DNA from: Lutjanus erythropterus
Lineage: Eukaryota > Chordata > Actinopteri > Lutjaniformes > Lutjanidae
Direction: 5' to 3'
DNA length: 64,000 nt
NCBI GenBank assembly: GCA_020091685.1
Contig: CM034592.1
Location: forward strand, 43,483,622 to 43,547,621
The notes below the pieces were generated by a model. It did no database searches. It saw only the letters and a program-made list of their open reading frames with translations, and had not been told where the DNA came from. Shown here one piece after another: positions 38,040-49,900 of this stretch. The translations under genes and the position numbers were made by a program. Within the stretch, counting starts at the first letter, position 1. Each line of letters starts with the position of its first letter.

Positions 38040-38365
38040 CTGCTGTACACAGAAGCACTCACACTGTCTTTATAAGCCACAATTACCATAGAGAGATTCC
38101 TCCATAGGCTAATATGCTCTGTTAAGCTTGGCGAGCCTAAGTAAGCACTCTGAAATTAGTGTTGGAGTCAGTCGCACACATCTACGGCACACAAAGGCTT
38201 CACTTTCAGCTCCCTGACACTGAATAAATCTGGCTTCATGTGCCCTGTGATACTGAGCTCCTTAATAGGAGTCAATGAACTCTGCCCAAAGCCCTGTCGA
38301 GAAACTCCATATTCAGACGGTTTGCCTGAATAATAATCATCACTGCTGTCAGCTTCTAACAATGC
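38040..38365. promoter_or_regulatory. candidate conserved regulatory block
   Basis: About 325 bases of balanced, non-repetitive sequence with no stop-free exon and no transposon signature. Motifs include AAGCCACAATTACC, GGCTAATATGCTCTG, CTCCTTAATAGGAG (palindromic) and CCTGAATAATAATCATCA. Confidence 0.3.
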
Positions 38366-38860
38366 AGATAACTAGAGTGAAGGCAATCTGAAGGAAACTA
38401 ATAGTATAAGTACTATTCAACATACCAGTAGTTTTAGTAGATCAGTACCTTTACTTTTCATACCTGCAGATTTCTTAGACTGAAATCAAATGATTTTGTT
38501 GGTGTTGTTTGTTATCAGTGGATTCATTAGCAGAGTAAATTTGTGTCAAACATTTGAAATGCAAATTCGTGCTCAAGCTTGGGGAATAATGGATTACATG
38601 TAACTGGATTACTGAATGCAAAGAAGGTACCGGAATTTCATTACATACAGAAAAGACCTAACCAGATTATACGTTCAGTAAAAGTGGAGATTATTTAGCA
38701 GGACTGCAATTTTAAAATAAAGAACAATACACTGTACGTTACAACACCACTCTGGTATCATGTAAACCTATTGGCAATTCATTATCATGGCCTCTGGTGA
38801 AAACATGCTTTTACTGAAGGGAAATTGGAAATTTAGAAAATTTCATGCCATTCATTTAAA

Positions 38861-38994
38861 CTGCTTGAGAGATTCTGTAACGCTGTTTTAACTCCAGCAG
38901 TGTTTTGTGGAATGAAAAACTGACTCTGACCTTCAATCGGCATGAGGGTGAGTAGATAAGACTCAATTTTCATTTTTGGGCGAACTATGCTTTT
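38861..38994. mobile_element. short inverted-repeat element, copy C (right end only)
   Basis: 'gagattctgtaacgctg', 'actccagcagtgttttgtgg' and GGGCGAACTATGC match the right half of copies A and B. The left half is absent. Confidence 0.7.
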
Positions 38995-39825
38995 TATTTA
39001 GTTTCTTTTTCTTTTCTTTTGTTAACATTTTAACCCTTTTTGTCCTTCAAATGAATGGATATTTGATGAATCTGGGTGGAATTTGTGGAAGGAGCATTAA
39101 TGAGAAGGAGTAAGTATGAGAAGGTATTGGTTGATATGTGTGCACACGCATGTGTGTTTGTGAGGCAGACAGTTTTAAAATGATGCAGGCTGACAGAGGA
39201 GAGAATGGAGCAAGGATCTTTAGAAAAATGATTGCAGAGCAGAGTGAACCCGTGAACCCTCGGCATGATAGCAGGGGTGGAGGAGGGCAATGAACAATCA
39301 GGCCGAGAGTGGAGAAAGATCACATTTAATCATCTGTTTGCGGACGCACCTGCCGGCTTTTCTCACATTCATGAAACTAACTGAGCTGAGGAGCTACAGT
39401 TGTGTCCTGCTTTGTTAATGACCAGCTTTTTCACCCTTCGCTCATGTTAGCACACATACAATATCATTACAACCAGACATCCAGATACCAGAATCTTTTT
39501 AGACTGTCTGAATTAAACATAATGTGAGTGAAAATGTGCAATCATGCCTCTTGAGTGATATATTGTATATAATTGAGTGTATATTAGTAGACCTTTACAG
39601 TGGTGCAACACAAGGCTTTAAAATAAGTTACAAACTGGAAGAAAATACAACTGTAATTTTTAGACTAAATAAAACTTGTTCGACATTTCCTAGGATGTGG
39701 TTGTAAGGAAATATTGACAAAAAAACCTGCACACCACCAGTTTTTTTTTTTTTTTTTAGCATATTTTTATGCTTTGCATTATGTTTTTTTCAGGTTGTTT
39801 GTCCATCCCGTACTTGTGAAGGTGA

Positions 39826-39880
39826 TATCTCAGGAACACCCAAATGGAGTTTCTTCAAATTTGGCACAAAGCTAACAGTC
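39826..39880. repeat. short copy of the 6935-7205 repeat family
   Basis: 'gatatctcaggaacaccca' and 'gtttcttcaaatttggcaca' correspond to 6940-6990. It is directly followed by the SINE fragment. Confidence 0.55.
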
Positions 39881-39889
39881 CTGTGCAGT

Positions 39890-39979
39890 GGTGGCCGGTT
39901 CGACTCCCGCCTGCAGCCCCTCGTTGTGCGTCATCCCATCTCTCTCTCTACCCGCTTTCCCTCCTGGCCTCTTGTTCTG
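39890..39979 (+). mobile_element. tRNA-derived SINE fragment
   Basis: It contains a B-box-like GGTTCGACTCCC and then 'gcgtcatcccatctctctct', the body seen in reverse at 26343-26509. The A-box part is missing. It is wedged between two other repeat fragments. Confidence 0.6.
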
Positions 39980-39990
39980 TGCATCCATCT

Positions 39991-40025
<35 letters not shown>

Positions 40026-40045
40026 GTGTAAGCTGCGGCCTTTTG
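39980..40045. mobile_element. fragment of the same short dispersed family carrying a T31 run
   Basis: CATCCATCTAGA is followed by 31 T (39994-40024) and then GGTGTAAGCTGCGG, matching the start of copies 1 and 2 with an expanded T tract. Confidence 0.55.
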
Positions 40046-40232
40046 GAGATTGAGTAAGATAATAGAGCAAAAGCAACTGGACCAAAGTGCTTGGTCTTGG
40101 TGTTCAGATTGTGAGGACAAAGATGTCCATAGCTGCATTGAGTACCTGGGGACAAAAAGATGTTCCCTGAGGGTAACCAGTTATTCTGGTCTTTAAACTC
40201 CATTTTGAGTCAAGAAGATGACTGCATTTAGG

Positions 40233-40510
40233 GGTTAAAGGGACAGCTGACACAAAATCAAAAGTAGTTTTTTTTCCTCCTACCTGTTGAGCAATTTGTC
40301 CATCTAGAATTTTTTGGTGTTAGTTGCAGAGTTTCGGAGATATCAGCTGTACAGATGTCTGCCTTTCCCCTAATATAATGGGACTAAATGGAACTAGTTA
40401 TGCGGCGCTCAAAGCACCCCAAAAATACATTTGGAAAATTCAAATCCAGTGTCTCTTTCCAAAAATCGTGACTCAGTTACTCAAGATCATCTACAGGTCT
40501 TGTTGTGTTA
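40233..40510. mobile_element. short dispersed element, copy 2, with TTAAAGGGACAG end
   Basis: TTAAAGGGACAGCTGACAC begins the copy. It then follows the same order of motifs as 33965-34210, down to 'caggtcttgttgtg'. Non-coding, with a typical non-autonomous DNA-transposon layout. Confidence 0.7.
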
Positions 40511-41170
40511 TGTAGGAGAGTAGTTATAGTAGATTCTACTGCAGAAAGAAACTAGTTCCTACATGTAAGCACTAGTCACTAGTCATGTGGTGGTCAAAAC
40601 ACTAGAAACGGATTTGAAAAACTGATCAGCAATGTCTTTTTTCCAGATAAGGCACTCCTCTATTCATTATTCTAGTTCTACTTGAATTTGACTAATGGCT
40701 AATGACATTTACATTGGAGGGAGTATGAATTTTCTGTCTTGCAGTGGTTTCCAGGGCTTTGAGACACATGTAGAAATGGTCAACTTAATGAAGTTACAAG
40801 TTTTTAAAAAGAGAGACCCTGAGAATGTAATGCAGTTTCCTTGGGATGGGATTTTTTTTTTTTTCGACTAGCCTCCTCTGAAGAGAATAATGGCTTCTCA
40901 GAAATATTTGATGAGATGTCTTTAACAAGTGAGAGATTTTGCCCACTTCACAGATCTCAAAATAGTTTTTGATGGTTTGTTTTGTTTTGCACACCTGAAT
41001 TCTCCCTGGGATGTCTAATAGCTGAAAAGAGACAAACACATTTGTAGTTAGTTCCTGTTTCTAGGCAATGGATGGTGAGACATGCAAAACACTTTGCACA
41101 TGCTGCATTGTGACAAAACTTTCTGGCTTTCATTTTGATTATCTTTCTGTTTTAATTAACTGCCATCCTG

Positions 41171-41200
41171 AAAAAAAAAAGGGAGGGGGGGGGGGGGGGG
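41171..41200. repeat. A10-GGGA-G16 homopolymer tract
   Basis: Ten A, then GGGA, then sixteen G in a row. Guanine runs of this length can form quadruplex structures. Confidence 0.95.
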
Positions 41201-42007
41201 CTGTACAAGGTCCGCGCTTGACCAGACCAGCCATCAGCCATTGTATTCTTTCATTTCCAGACCCAGTGTAATGAGAGCCTGAAATCAAAACATCAGGCAC
41301 CATGTCTGCAATTTAATTACTGTTGTTCTGTTAACAAGCTCATTGCAATGTTGGATGGCTGGAGGCAACATAAAGACAAAGTGGAAGTCGAGTATAAAAC
41401 AAAGTACCTTCATTTTAATGCACTTTAAACTGTCAGATTTATATTAATGCATTTTACAGGGGAATAATTCACATGATTGTTTTTGACTCAATTTGAAAAA
41501 CTACTACACCTTAGCTGTTTTTAGTATTTTAGTTAATAGAGTAGTTTAATATCCGTGTGGCAATTTCAGTATAATTTTTGGTGTGGTTAGGCAAAGATTG
41601 TGGTCATGGATGAAAACACAGCGTAATTAATAAATGAATAAATAAGATATACTTGTCAACATGTGTATTAGAAATGAAGTAAACCCAGGGTGTTGCTGAA
41701 AAAGCTCCTTACAGCGCTATGTGAGCTGACAAGAAAAGAAAAATTGTAGTATCAGTTATTTCAGAAAGTGTCCAAGAACAATATTTGTTTATACTCAAGT
41801 GACAAAACTCTCTAGAGGATGTATTAATTATGATGTGTCAATCAAGAGCAAAGGAAGAAACTGGGTAACGTTATTATAGAGCCACAAAGGAAGTTGGAGC
41901 GGGTGGGTGGATGGATGGGTCAACAAAATGTCGGGCTCTTGACACAGGAGACCGCTGTTGACATTTTGAAGATGAAAAGACTGGAGCTCAATTTAGAAAT
42001 TCATTAT

Positions 42008-42330
42008 ACAGCTACAGCATTGAAACCACCTGCCTAAAATTGTGCAGGTCCTCCTCGCGCAGCCAAAACAGCTCTGACCCATCGAGGTGTGCAGATACTT
42101 TTAGTCCTGTGAGCTGCGCGGTGGGGCCTCCATTGATCTGACTTGTTGTTCCAGCTCATCCCATAGATGCTTGATCAGACTGAGATCTGACATGTTTGGA
42201 GGCAAAGTCAACACCTCATTCGTCCATTGCTCCCATGGCCTCTGTAGGTATTTTTGGTGATGGAAGGGGTCAACATGGGCACTCTGACTGGTCTGTGGTT
42301 AAGCAGCCCCATATTCAACAAGTTGCAATG
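42008..42330 (-). mobile_element. Tc1-like transposon fragment, unit 1 of the tandem array
   Basis: The minus strand carries the end repeat and the transposase C-terminal region as in unit 3, with the same internal deletion near 42235. It stops at 'gcagccccatattcaacaag', inside the transposase. Confidence 0.7.
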
Positions 42331-42462
42331 GAGTAAAGTAGAAAATCAGTTGGCATTATTATAGAGCAAGAAAGGAGGCCGGAGTCTTAACACAGGAGAC
42401 TGATGTTGGCATTTGGAAGATAGAAAGTCTTGAGTTCAGGTTAGAACTTCATCTCAGCCACA

Positions 42463-42800
42463 ACATTAAAACCACTCAATACTGTGAAGGTCCACTTTGT
42501 GCTGCCAAAATAGCTTGTGGAGGATGGATTCCTCCGACGTTGTCCTGTGGTATATGGCACCAAAACATTAGCAGCAGATTCTTTAAGTCCTGTAAGTTCT
42601 GTAGGGGGGTCCACCATGGATCGGAGTTGTTGTTCCAGCACATCTCATGTGGTCTATTAGATTGGAACACCAGGCCATCTTATTTCTTTGTTGCTCACAT
42701 GCTTATTGTAGATGCTTTCAGCTGTGGAAGCAGTCAGCATGGGCACTCTGACCACTCTGTGGCTCTGCAGCCCTGTACACAGCAGGCTACGATTAAGCAA
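42463..42800 (-). mobile_element. Tc1-like transposon fragment, unit 2 of the tandem array
   Basis: It matches unit 1 from 'ccacaacattaaaaccact' to 'gcagccctgtacacagcagg' and ends at the same internal position. On the minus strand WTPLQNLQDLKNLLLMFWCH and similar stretches resemble the Tc1 transposase tail (...NLQDLKDLLLTSWCQIP...), with frame changes. Confidence 0.7.
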
Positions 42801-42934
42801 AATAGAAAATTGGTCGGCATTATTATAGAGCTGCAAAGGAGGTTGGATTGGATGGATGGGTTAACAAAGCTGGAGTCTTAACACAGGAGAATGTTTTGGG
42901 AAAAAAGGCTGGAGTTCAATTTAGAATTAAAAGA

Positions 42935-43687
42935 ATTACAACCACAACATTAAAACTACCTTCAATATTGCGTAGGTCCCCCTCATTGCTGCTATAACAA
43001 GCATTGACTCCACAAGACCTGTGAAGGTGCCTGGTGGTATTTGGCACCAAGACATTAGCAGCTTAGATCCTTTATGCCCTGTACGTTGTGTGGTGAGGCC
43101 TCCTTGTTGCACCAGCACATCCTGCAGATGCTCGATCCGATTTAGATCTGAGAAATTTGGATGCCAAGTCAATAACTTGTTAACACCGGGCCGCCTTATT
43201 CGTCCGTTGTTCACATGCTTCGTAGGTGCTTTTGGCAGTGGAAGGGATCATTATAGGCACTCTGACAGGTCTGCAGCTATGCAGCAACACATGCACTGGG
43301 TGTTCTGACACCTTTGTATCATATCCAACATTAACTTTTTCAGCAATTTGTGCTACAGTAGCTCTTTAGTGGGATCACACTAGATGTGCAAGCACCCATG
43401 ACCCTGTTGCTGGTTAATCGGTTAGCCAGTTGTGGTAGATACTATACATTGCTTACTGGGATCACCCCACAAGACATGCTGTTTTGGAGGTGCTCTGACC
43501 CATCACAGTTTGCCCCTTGTCAAAGTTGCTCAGATCCTTACGCTCACCCACTTTTCCTGCTTCCAGCACATTGACTATTCACTTGCCGCCTAATATATTC
43601 CACCCCTTGACAAGTGTCATTGTAACGAGATAATCGGAGTTAATTCACTTCACCTGTCAGTGCTTTTAATGATGTGGCTGATCAGTG
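42935..43687 (-). mobile_element. Tc1-like transposon with both ends, internally deleted
   Basis: The right end (plus-strand CACTTCACCTGTCAG...GGCTGATCAGTG) and left end (CACAACATTAAAACTACC) are the terminal repeats of a common fish Tc1 family. On the minus strand both the start of the element (TATCTCGTTACAATG, CAAGGGGTGGAATATATTAG) and the transposase end (SDLNRIEHLQDVL, then SWCQIPPGTFTGLVESM) are recognisable. The catalytic glutamate of DDE (in the NPIEH-like motif, here NRIEH) remains. Roughly 500 bases from the middle of the transposase are missing, and the reading frame changes several times. It is the third unit of the tandem array and the only one with both termini. Confidence 0.8.
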
Positions 43688-45633
43688 GAAAAGGCACCAC
43701 AGCCAACCAAAAGAACATCGAGGCATTGTCATCACTGAAGATATGTTTTCTTTCACTAGTAAAGACGGCTGTCTAATTGCAGCATTAATTTCTGTGTGTT
43801 ATGATTTCTGTTCGCTATAAAATAATTGGAAGAGGGCAAAGTTCCAGAACCACGTGTTGTGTGAAGAACACAACAAGGTTATTGTTGAGGGAGATGTCAG
43901 AAGGGAGATTATCCATCATTAATGTTCAATATCACAGCAAATTTGAACAATGAAATTAACAAAAGCCTGTTTTTCACTTTGCAACCAATTTCCAGAGCGA
44001 CTAGAATCTTTTCTTCTGCAGTGTTTTTGCTTTTCTTTGTCTTAGTCTCATCCTTTCTTCTCTTGTGGTTAGTTTCCAGTTCATCTTTTCCAGTCCTCGC
44101 GCCCCCACCACCCCTGCCACCACTCCCCTCATTGCCCTCCCCTCCCCCTGTCCTCACCTCCCCTTTTAACTGCCCTTGGTGATTTTTTTTTTAAAGGCTA
44201 GTCAGCAAAAGGATTCAGAGAGACTGTGCTCTCCACTTTAACTTCATTACATCCAATTAGGCGCCTTGTCCTTTAGTAGAGTTCACAGTGTTGCATAGGT
44301 GCGGGACCCAGCAGCTGCCTCGAGCTTGGAATTAACAGCAAAATTCTTTTATTTCTAGCTTCTTTATAGGCCTCTTTTATTTGCTTCTGTGTACTATTTT
44401 ATGTTGTAACTGTCACAATCCTGCATTTTAATGCTGCCATTTTCCCCAGTAAACAAAATATCTATGTTAAGTGCAGTTTAATTTGGTTCACTTGATGTAG
44501 CAGCTCATCCGTGATCATGAACTTTGTGTAGTTTATCAATTTAGGTTTTGCGCAACAATGGAAACATTTGCTACTATGAATGGTGTGTTGGGGAAATGCA
44601 GTAAGTAGTTTTGGTATTTTTATGTGAACGGAAACACCGGACAGGGCAATAGAAATTCAATACAGCTGAACTTCTTTCAACATTTATCACTATATCACAA
44701 TGAAAACACGTCACTGACAGTAAATTACTTCTAACCAGGGATTTCCATCAGATGTGACTGTGTGATGTTGCGTGCGTGCCGCGGTTTTGTTCAGTCATAT
44801 TAGCGACTGCAGTTCCCACCAGCAGCGTTTCAGAAGCGTTTCAGCAGCGGAGCGTTTTGCCCAACTGATTATGTTTACTTGCTCTGATTTTGTTGATTAA
44901 GTCCTCTTTCCTTGCTGTTTGTGCTTCTACCATAGATAAGCAGGCTATGTAGTTAACTAGTTTATTTTCTGTCTGTCTTTATGATCGTGAGCCTGAACAG
45001 GGTCTTTCATTTTGACAATTAACCGGATTCTCCCTGCCTTTTCCGTGCCTCACTTCCTACCCGTTCGACCTGCTCTGTGCTAATTGACGTGGCATCCGTC
45101 AAAAATGGACACAATTCAGCACCACAAAACCAAAACATAAGTTATCATCCCTGTAATGGAATAATTACTTATTTCCTATCTACTGTTCCTCAGTAACCTT
45201 CTGCTTGAATTTATTATGAATTACTTTTAAACAACCTTTTGGTTGTGTTGACATTATTCAACTCCAGCCTTTCCTCCAATGCTCAGTAGCAGAGAACTTT
45301 CCATTGTGCACTTTTGCTTTCAGGACATGCACTACATGTATTTTAAATTTTCCAGCATCAAGAAGCTACTTAAAACGGACTCAACTCTGGCTGTGATCAC
45401 TTATGCAGTCTGTTATATTTAATAACATTTTGCTGCAGTGTTAGTAATAAGCTTATTAATTTATCCAGCCTCCAAATCAGAATAAGAATCTTTGTGGTGA
45501 GTTAAAATTCATCATCCATTTGATATCCATCCATCCATCAAATATTTTATATTTTTTCCCCAAATCTCTATTTCCCCTCCATATCAGTTTACAGATTAAT
45601 TCATCTGGTGATGCTTAAATTTTGCAGGTGATT
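43688..45633. other. non-coding, with a CG-containing repeat-like patch
   Basis: Around 44765-44865 'gcagcgtttcagaagcgtttcagcagcgg' is internally repetitive (CGTTTCAG twice, AGCGTTT three times). The rest is AT-rich. Confidence 0.4.
44035..44165. repeat. C-rich pyrimidine tract
   Basis: Grades from TTTTC-type into CCCCACCACCCCTGCCACC and CCCTCCCCTCCCCC. Shared composition only; no coding signal. Confidence 0.7.
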
Positions 45634-46027
45634 TAAGGGACAGAGGTGTAGGATTTAGTGGCATCTAGCGGTGAGATTGTAGATTGTAACCAACTGACTA
45701 CCGCTAACCTCGCTCTCCCCTTCCAAGCATGTAGGAGAGTTGATGGTAGACCTGAAACTTGTGCAAAATGCAAAAGGCCCTCAATAGAGCCAGTTTTTGG
45801 TTTGTCCCATCTGGGCTACTGTAGAAACATGATGATTCAACATGGCAGCCTCCGTGGAGGAGGGCTCGTGCCCTCTGCAGATATAAACAGCTCATTCTAT
45901 GGTAACAAAAACACAACAATTTTTATTTTCAGGTGATCATATAATTATGAAAAGATTCTTATGAATAATACATACTGTTCCTGACATATTCTGCCAATTG
46001 ACCCCCCTTAATCTTACATGATGGACT
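45634..46027. mobile_element. short inverted-repeat element (AGGGACAG..GTAGGATTTAG), full copy
   Basis: It starts TTAAGGGACAGAGGTGTAGG and continues with 'tttagtggcatctagcggtgag', 'ctgggctactgtagaaacatg' and 'gctcattctatggtaac'. It ends near 'aatcttacatgatgg', the degenerate inverse of the start. This is an abundant percomorph short element that I recognise from memory. Confidence 0.7.
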
Positions 46028-48039
46028 TTAATTGAGCTAAATTTCAGAAGAAGCACATTTGACTCAAAGTGCTTTACACTATAAAGTTCTATTCAAACGA
46101 TGCATTAAAGAATGTATGAAAATGGTAAATGTCACAGACAGTGTAGTTTGAAAAAAATGTGACTGGTTTCTTAGAATTCTTCAGATTTAAACAGCAGGTC
46201 AGGAGGTGAGACAGTCTGCACCTTAAATAATAACATACTTGGTCTGATTTCACATAATTTGTGCTCGTGGGACCAACTGCTTTCAACCTTTATTCAGTCT
46301 CCGTGCAATCCACTTGGCTGTAGCCAAAGGCAAAGACTGAAATTTGCAAAAACATTTTAAATTAAGTGATTGAGCCAGTTGGTAGAAAAGAATGTCTTGC
46401 TAAATACCCACCATTTCAATAAACCCCTTCTACACCAATGAATAAATGAAAGTGTTTCAAAACTAGTTCACTGAAATCCTTAGATAACGCAGGACTTTAT
46501 GACACAGAAACTTTTCAGATAAGTCTTTGCACCGTAGGCCTCCCTGCTTCTTTTGGGCGCATGTATCAAATGTAGTGAAAAGTAGCCCAGTATGAAGATT
46601 GTGGTGGAAACAACAGAAAGCTTTTTGGACTTGTACCGCTACAGAGGCACTGCGGTAATCTCACGACTCGTCCATTCCGTTTCGCAGTATAGGTGAGATT
46701 TCCCATATGTCTTCATTTTGTGTCCAACTCCACAGAAACGGAGCAGAAGTGAATGAGAGTGGAGCTGATGGATTGCACCCCGGGTCACGCATGACTTAGC
46801 ATCTCGTTTGCTTCCCCCGCGCTAGCAGAGACGGGCGGAACAACAGCAGGATTTACACAGACACAAAAAGGTAAATGAGCTGACTGCTTCTGTCGAGGTC
46901 GCAGCTTTTTTTTTGGAGGTGACTGGGTTTTATATCTTCAGTAGTAACACATGATGGGCTGCTCTTTCCTGCCAGCTGTTCATTTCGTACAAGTATACAT
47001 CATGCAGAAAGGGCGAAATATTCTTAAATTACACTAAACTCTTAAAATTATATGACATTTTGAAAAGTGAACACATACCGATACAAAGTGTGATTAATGA
47101 TAGCTGACAAGCCAAATCCATCAAGTACTGGCCGAGTAAAAGCCTTTTTAATCATTTGCTTTTCAAGTTATTTAATGTGTGAATGTTTATCAGTGTCAGA
47201 TTCCATCTAACGTATCAACAAATATCTAATATCTATCAGAAAGACGATCATTATTGATTTATAGAGTTCATACTGAGACCAACTTTACAACGTGCTTCAT
47301 AATTTAGGATAAACTGAAAAGATTGTTATCATGGAGAAATGATTACTCTAAAGTAAATAAAAACAATGACTAAAAACTCATATGTGTAAATTAAAATTCT
47401 TTTTATAAATCTGTCTTTTCAGGAAAAGGTTTATTAGGAGAGCTAGTGCACCATGGTAAAAAAAAAAAAAAAAAGAAGTGGCCTTTTCCACATAGACTAT
47501 TATAAAAGGCATCTTTTGACACAGCACCTTGAATGGCACACAGTGTTTGAACTTGAAATAGGAGATTTCAAGCCATTAAGGTTTTGCTTTCACAAAAACT
47601 TCACTCAAAGCTCAGGCAACGTTTAATTTTTGCATCATCTCACTGTATAAAGCCCGGCAGATATATTCAGGAAGAACATCAAAGTGCTTGTCAAGGGTCC
47701 AAAAAAAACCCCAAAGCGAGTGTTTGAATAACACTGTGGCTTTTTGGAGGAGCACAATTTTTGGGGGTTTTGGAGGGTAATGTACACAAGCACGAGCAGA
47801 CATCAATGCAACTGCCATGTGTAATAATGTAGACTTACCAACAGAGAATATTTAGCCTGAGACCACAAAGTTTTTTTTAAATTGCTGTCTACCAAGAAAA
47901 AGCTAAAAGACAACGTATGTTGTGTAGTGTACCGGTCAGTGCCCCTACGCTTCAATTTATGATGCCCTATGTACCCCCCTTTGTTAGTGCAGGCCTCTAT
48001 GATCAGGTCAGCAACAATAAATATCCAAGTCTGGGTAGA
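46028..48039. other. non-coding
   Basis: 46620-46860 has higher CpG ('ctgcggtaatctcacgactcgtcc', 'cccccgcgctagcagagacggg') and inverted CCGTTT/AAACGG motifs, suggesting an old element. A15 runs lie near 47460. No gene seen. Confidence 0.4.
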
Positions 48040-48245
48040 CTTTTCAAAATAAAGGCACAGAGACTACTTGGTTAGGTTTAGCTTACGTTTTGAGTTAGTT
48101 TGTGCTCGAGTTATGTTTGTTACATGACTTAATGTAACTTGCGTATGTTGCACGGTTGCATTACGTACATACTGGTTTTATGTGGGTCTCCTGAGTGAAA
48201 GTCCTGTGTTTGTTTGATCCAGTCATCCACCCCTCCTCCTTCATA
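48040..48245. repeat. dispersed repeat, same family
   Basis: 'ctacttggttaggtttagc', 'gttacatgacttaatgtaac', 'gtctcctgagtgaaagtcc' and 'catccacccctcctcc' follow the order seen at 57397-57620. Confidence 0.6.
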
Positions 48246-49224
48246 CCTCCTCCGTAGTCTTTATATTACTTCACCTGACGTCTGACTAGCTTAATATTCA
48301 TTTCAGGGAATTACAACTTTATAGAAAAAAAGTATTACAATATTTTGTGACGTTCTCTAGATTTGGCTAGATGAGGCTTTCTGGAGATCTTATATTTCCT
48401 TCACAGGAGCAATTGAGACGGAGCACATTTAAGCTCTGCCCACACGACGGATAAAAACAATCAAATCAAATAAAAAAAAGCTGCTATATGTTGGGATGCA
48501 CTAATACCAAGTTAAACAAACCAGAACTAAGTTTTTATAACCTGCCAAAACTGAAAAAAACAAGTCTTTGAGAAGACAAACGTAGATACAGATGCGAGGC
48601 ATCAGCAGGATGAATGAGGAAACTGGGCTCCAGTACCATTATGCCCAGATTACAGTGGCTAAATTGACCGGACAAACTGTAGAAATTGAAGATAACTTGG
48701 CTATAAAAGGTCTTGATCTTTATTAGGTTAAATGATGATCTTACCGGAGATCTTACTGGGAAATTGAGTTTGCTGGTTTAACTTTTCCTTTGTGGTAGAC
48801 ATAAGGTGCTAAAATAATTTGTTGATGTGCTGAAATTAAATGTTTTTAGCTAGCTACAGTCACTTTGTGAGTGTTTAACCATAGCGTTTCTTATTGTGGC
48901 GCCTGTCTTTTTCCCCCTGGTGGGTGTGGTCTTCACAGTACGACGCATCGTATTCTATCTCTATCCTCCTGTGTATTTCAAACCCTGCATGAAGCCACCC
49001 AAGAAAGAAAACTTTTGTTTAGTGCTAAAATGTATGTTTAAATTAATAGGAGTGTAGCACTGCAGGGCGACTGCAGAAGAAACAGTAAAAGGGACCTTAT
49101 TGTCGCTGTCCACTGATGCAGTAAAATGCAACACAGATGCAGAATTACATACATAAAGGTGGATGAATCCGATTCTCTGTAAATACAGCTCATGGGGATG
49201 CATGAGATCAGCTGCGGACACCAA

Positions 49225-49400
49225 ATAACCTTGTTACGAGTTCTCTGGGAGAAAATATATTAATAACCCCGTTAGAGTGGAAAAAAATATATTAGGATGC
49301 CTCAGTGAACCCCTCCTTCCTCCCCCAGATAATGACATTTCAGTGAGAGCAAATGAAATGGGCCAATTTTCAAACTCATTACAAACCGAGTTCTGAAAAG
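49225..49400. promoter_or_regulatory. candidate conserved regulatory block
   Basis: It contains two AATATATTA cores (AAAATATATTAATAACCCCG, AAAATATATTAGGATGCCTC) 36 bases apart and AAATGAAATGGGCC, with no repeat signature. Confidence 0.28.
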
Positions 49401-49566
49401 GAATGAAAAAAGGAGAAAACAGAAGGATAGAGAGGAAAAGAATATGAGACAAATGATAAACATTGACAATGGCTTTGTTTCTGTGTGGTTTGTGTTTATG
49501 TCAGAGACTGTGTCTGTTTTATATATGCATGCCTTGTCTGCCTTTAGGTGTGTACGTGGATGCTTC

Positions 49567-49594
49567 GTGTGTGTGTGTGTGTGTGTGTGTGTGT
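49567..49594. repeat. (TG)14 microsatellite
   Basis: Fourteen units; a second, shorter TG run lies at 49630-49641. Confidence 0.9.
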
Positions 49595-49689
49595 TGATGC
49601 ATGCTTTCTGCAGACTTCTGTGTGGTGTTTGTGTGTGTGTGTCTGTGCGTTATGTATGCTTTGAGCGTACCTTTTTTTGATGTGTGTGT

Positions 49690-49900
49690 GCGTGCATCAA
49701 CTCAGCCCAAAGCTAAGCTGACAGACAGCTTCCCTCTGAGGAGCCCCTTAGTGTTTCTGATTGATCGTCATAATGCCAAGGTACAGGCCCTGTCCTTGGT
49801 GCCTATGCTAATCGCAGGCTCATGCATATTTATGAGCTCCTTGGGAATCAACCAGCTAAATAAAGGATGAGGCCGTTGGCTTGGAGCTGCGTTCATCACT
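49690..49900. promoter_or_regulatory. candidate conserved regulatory block
   Basis: Balanced composition directly after a TG-rich stretch. It includes CTGATTGATCGTCATAATGC, an octamer-like CATGCATATTTATGAGCTCC and CTAATCGC. Confidence 0.32.

Larger units (their letters stand above)
41869..43687. repeat. tandem triplication of a ~470-bp unit containing a deleted Tc1 element
   Basis: Units begin at 41869, 42354 and 42818 with (c)ATTATTATAGAGC, spaced 485 and 464 bases apart. Each begins with the same non-Tc1 segment (a 'aaaggaggttgga' motif, then 'acacaggaga'), followed by a Tc1 end (CACAACATTAAAACCACC-like) and the 3' part of a transposase in minus orientation. Units 1 and 2 break off at the same Tc1 position and join the same 'aagtagaaaatcag'-type sequence. 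Unit 3 continues to the other Tc1 end. Divergence between units looks high (about a fifth by eye), so the duplication is old. Confidence 0.75.
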
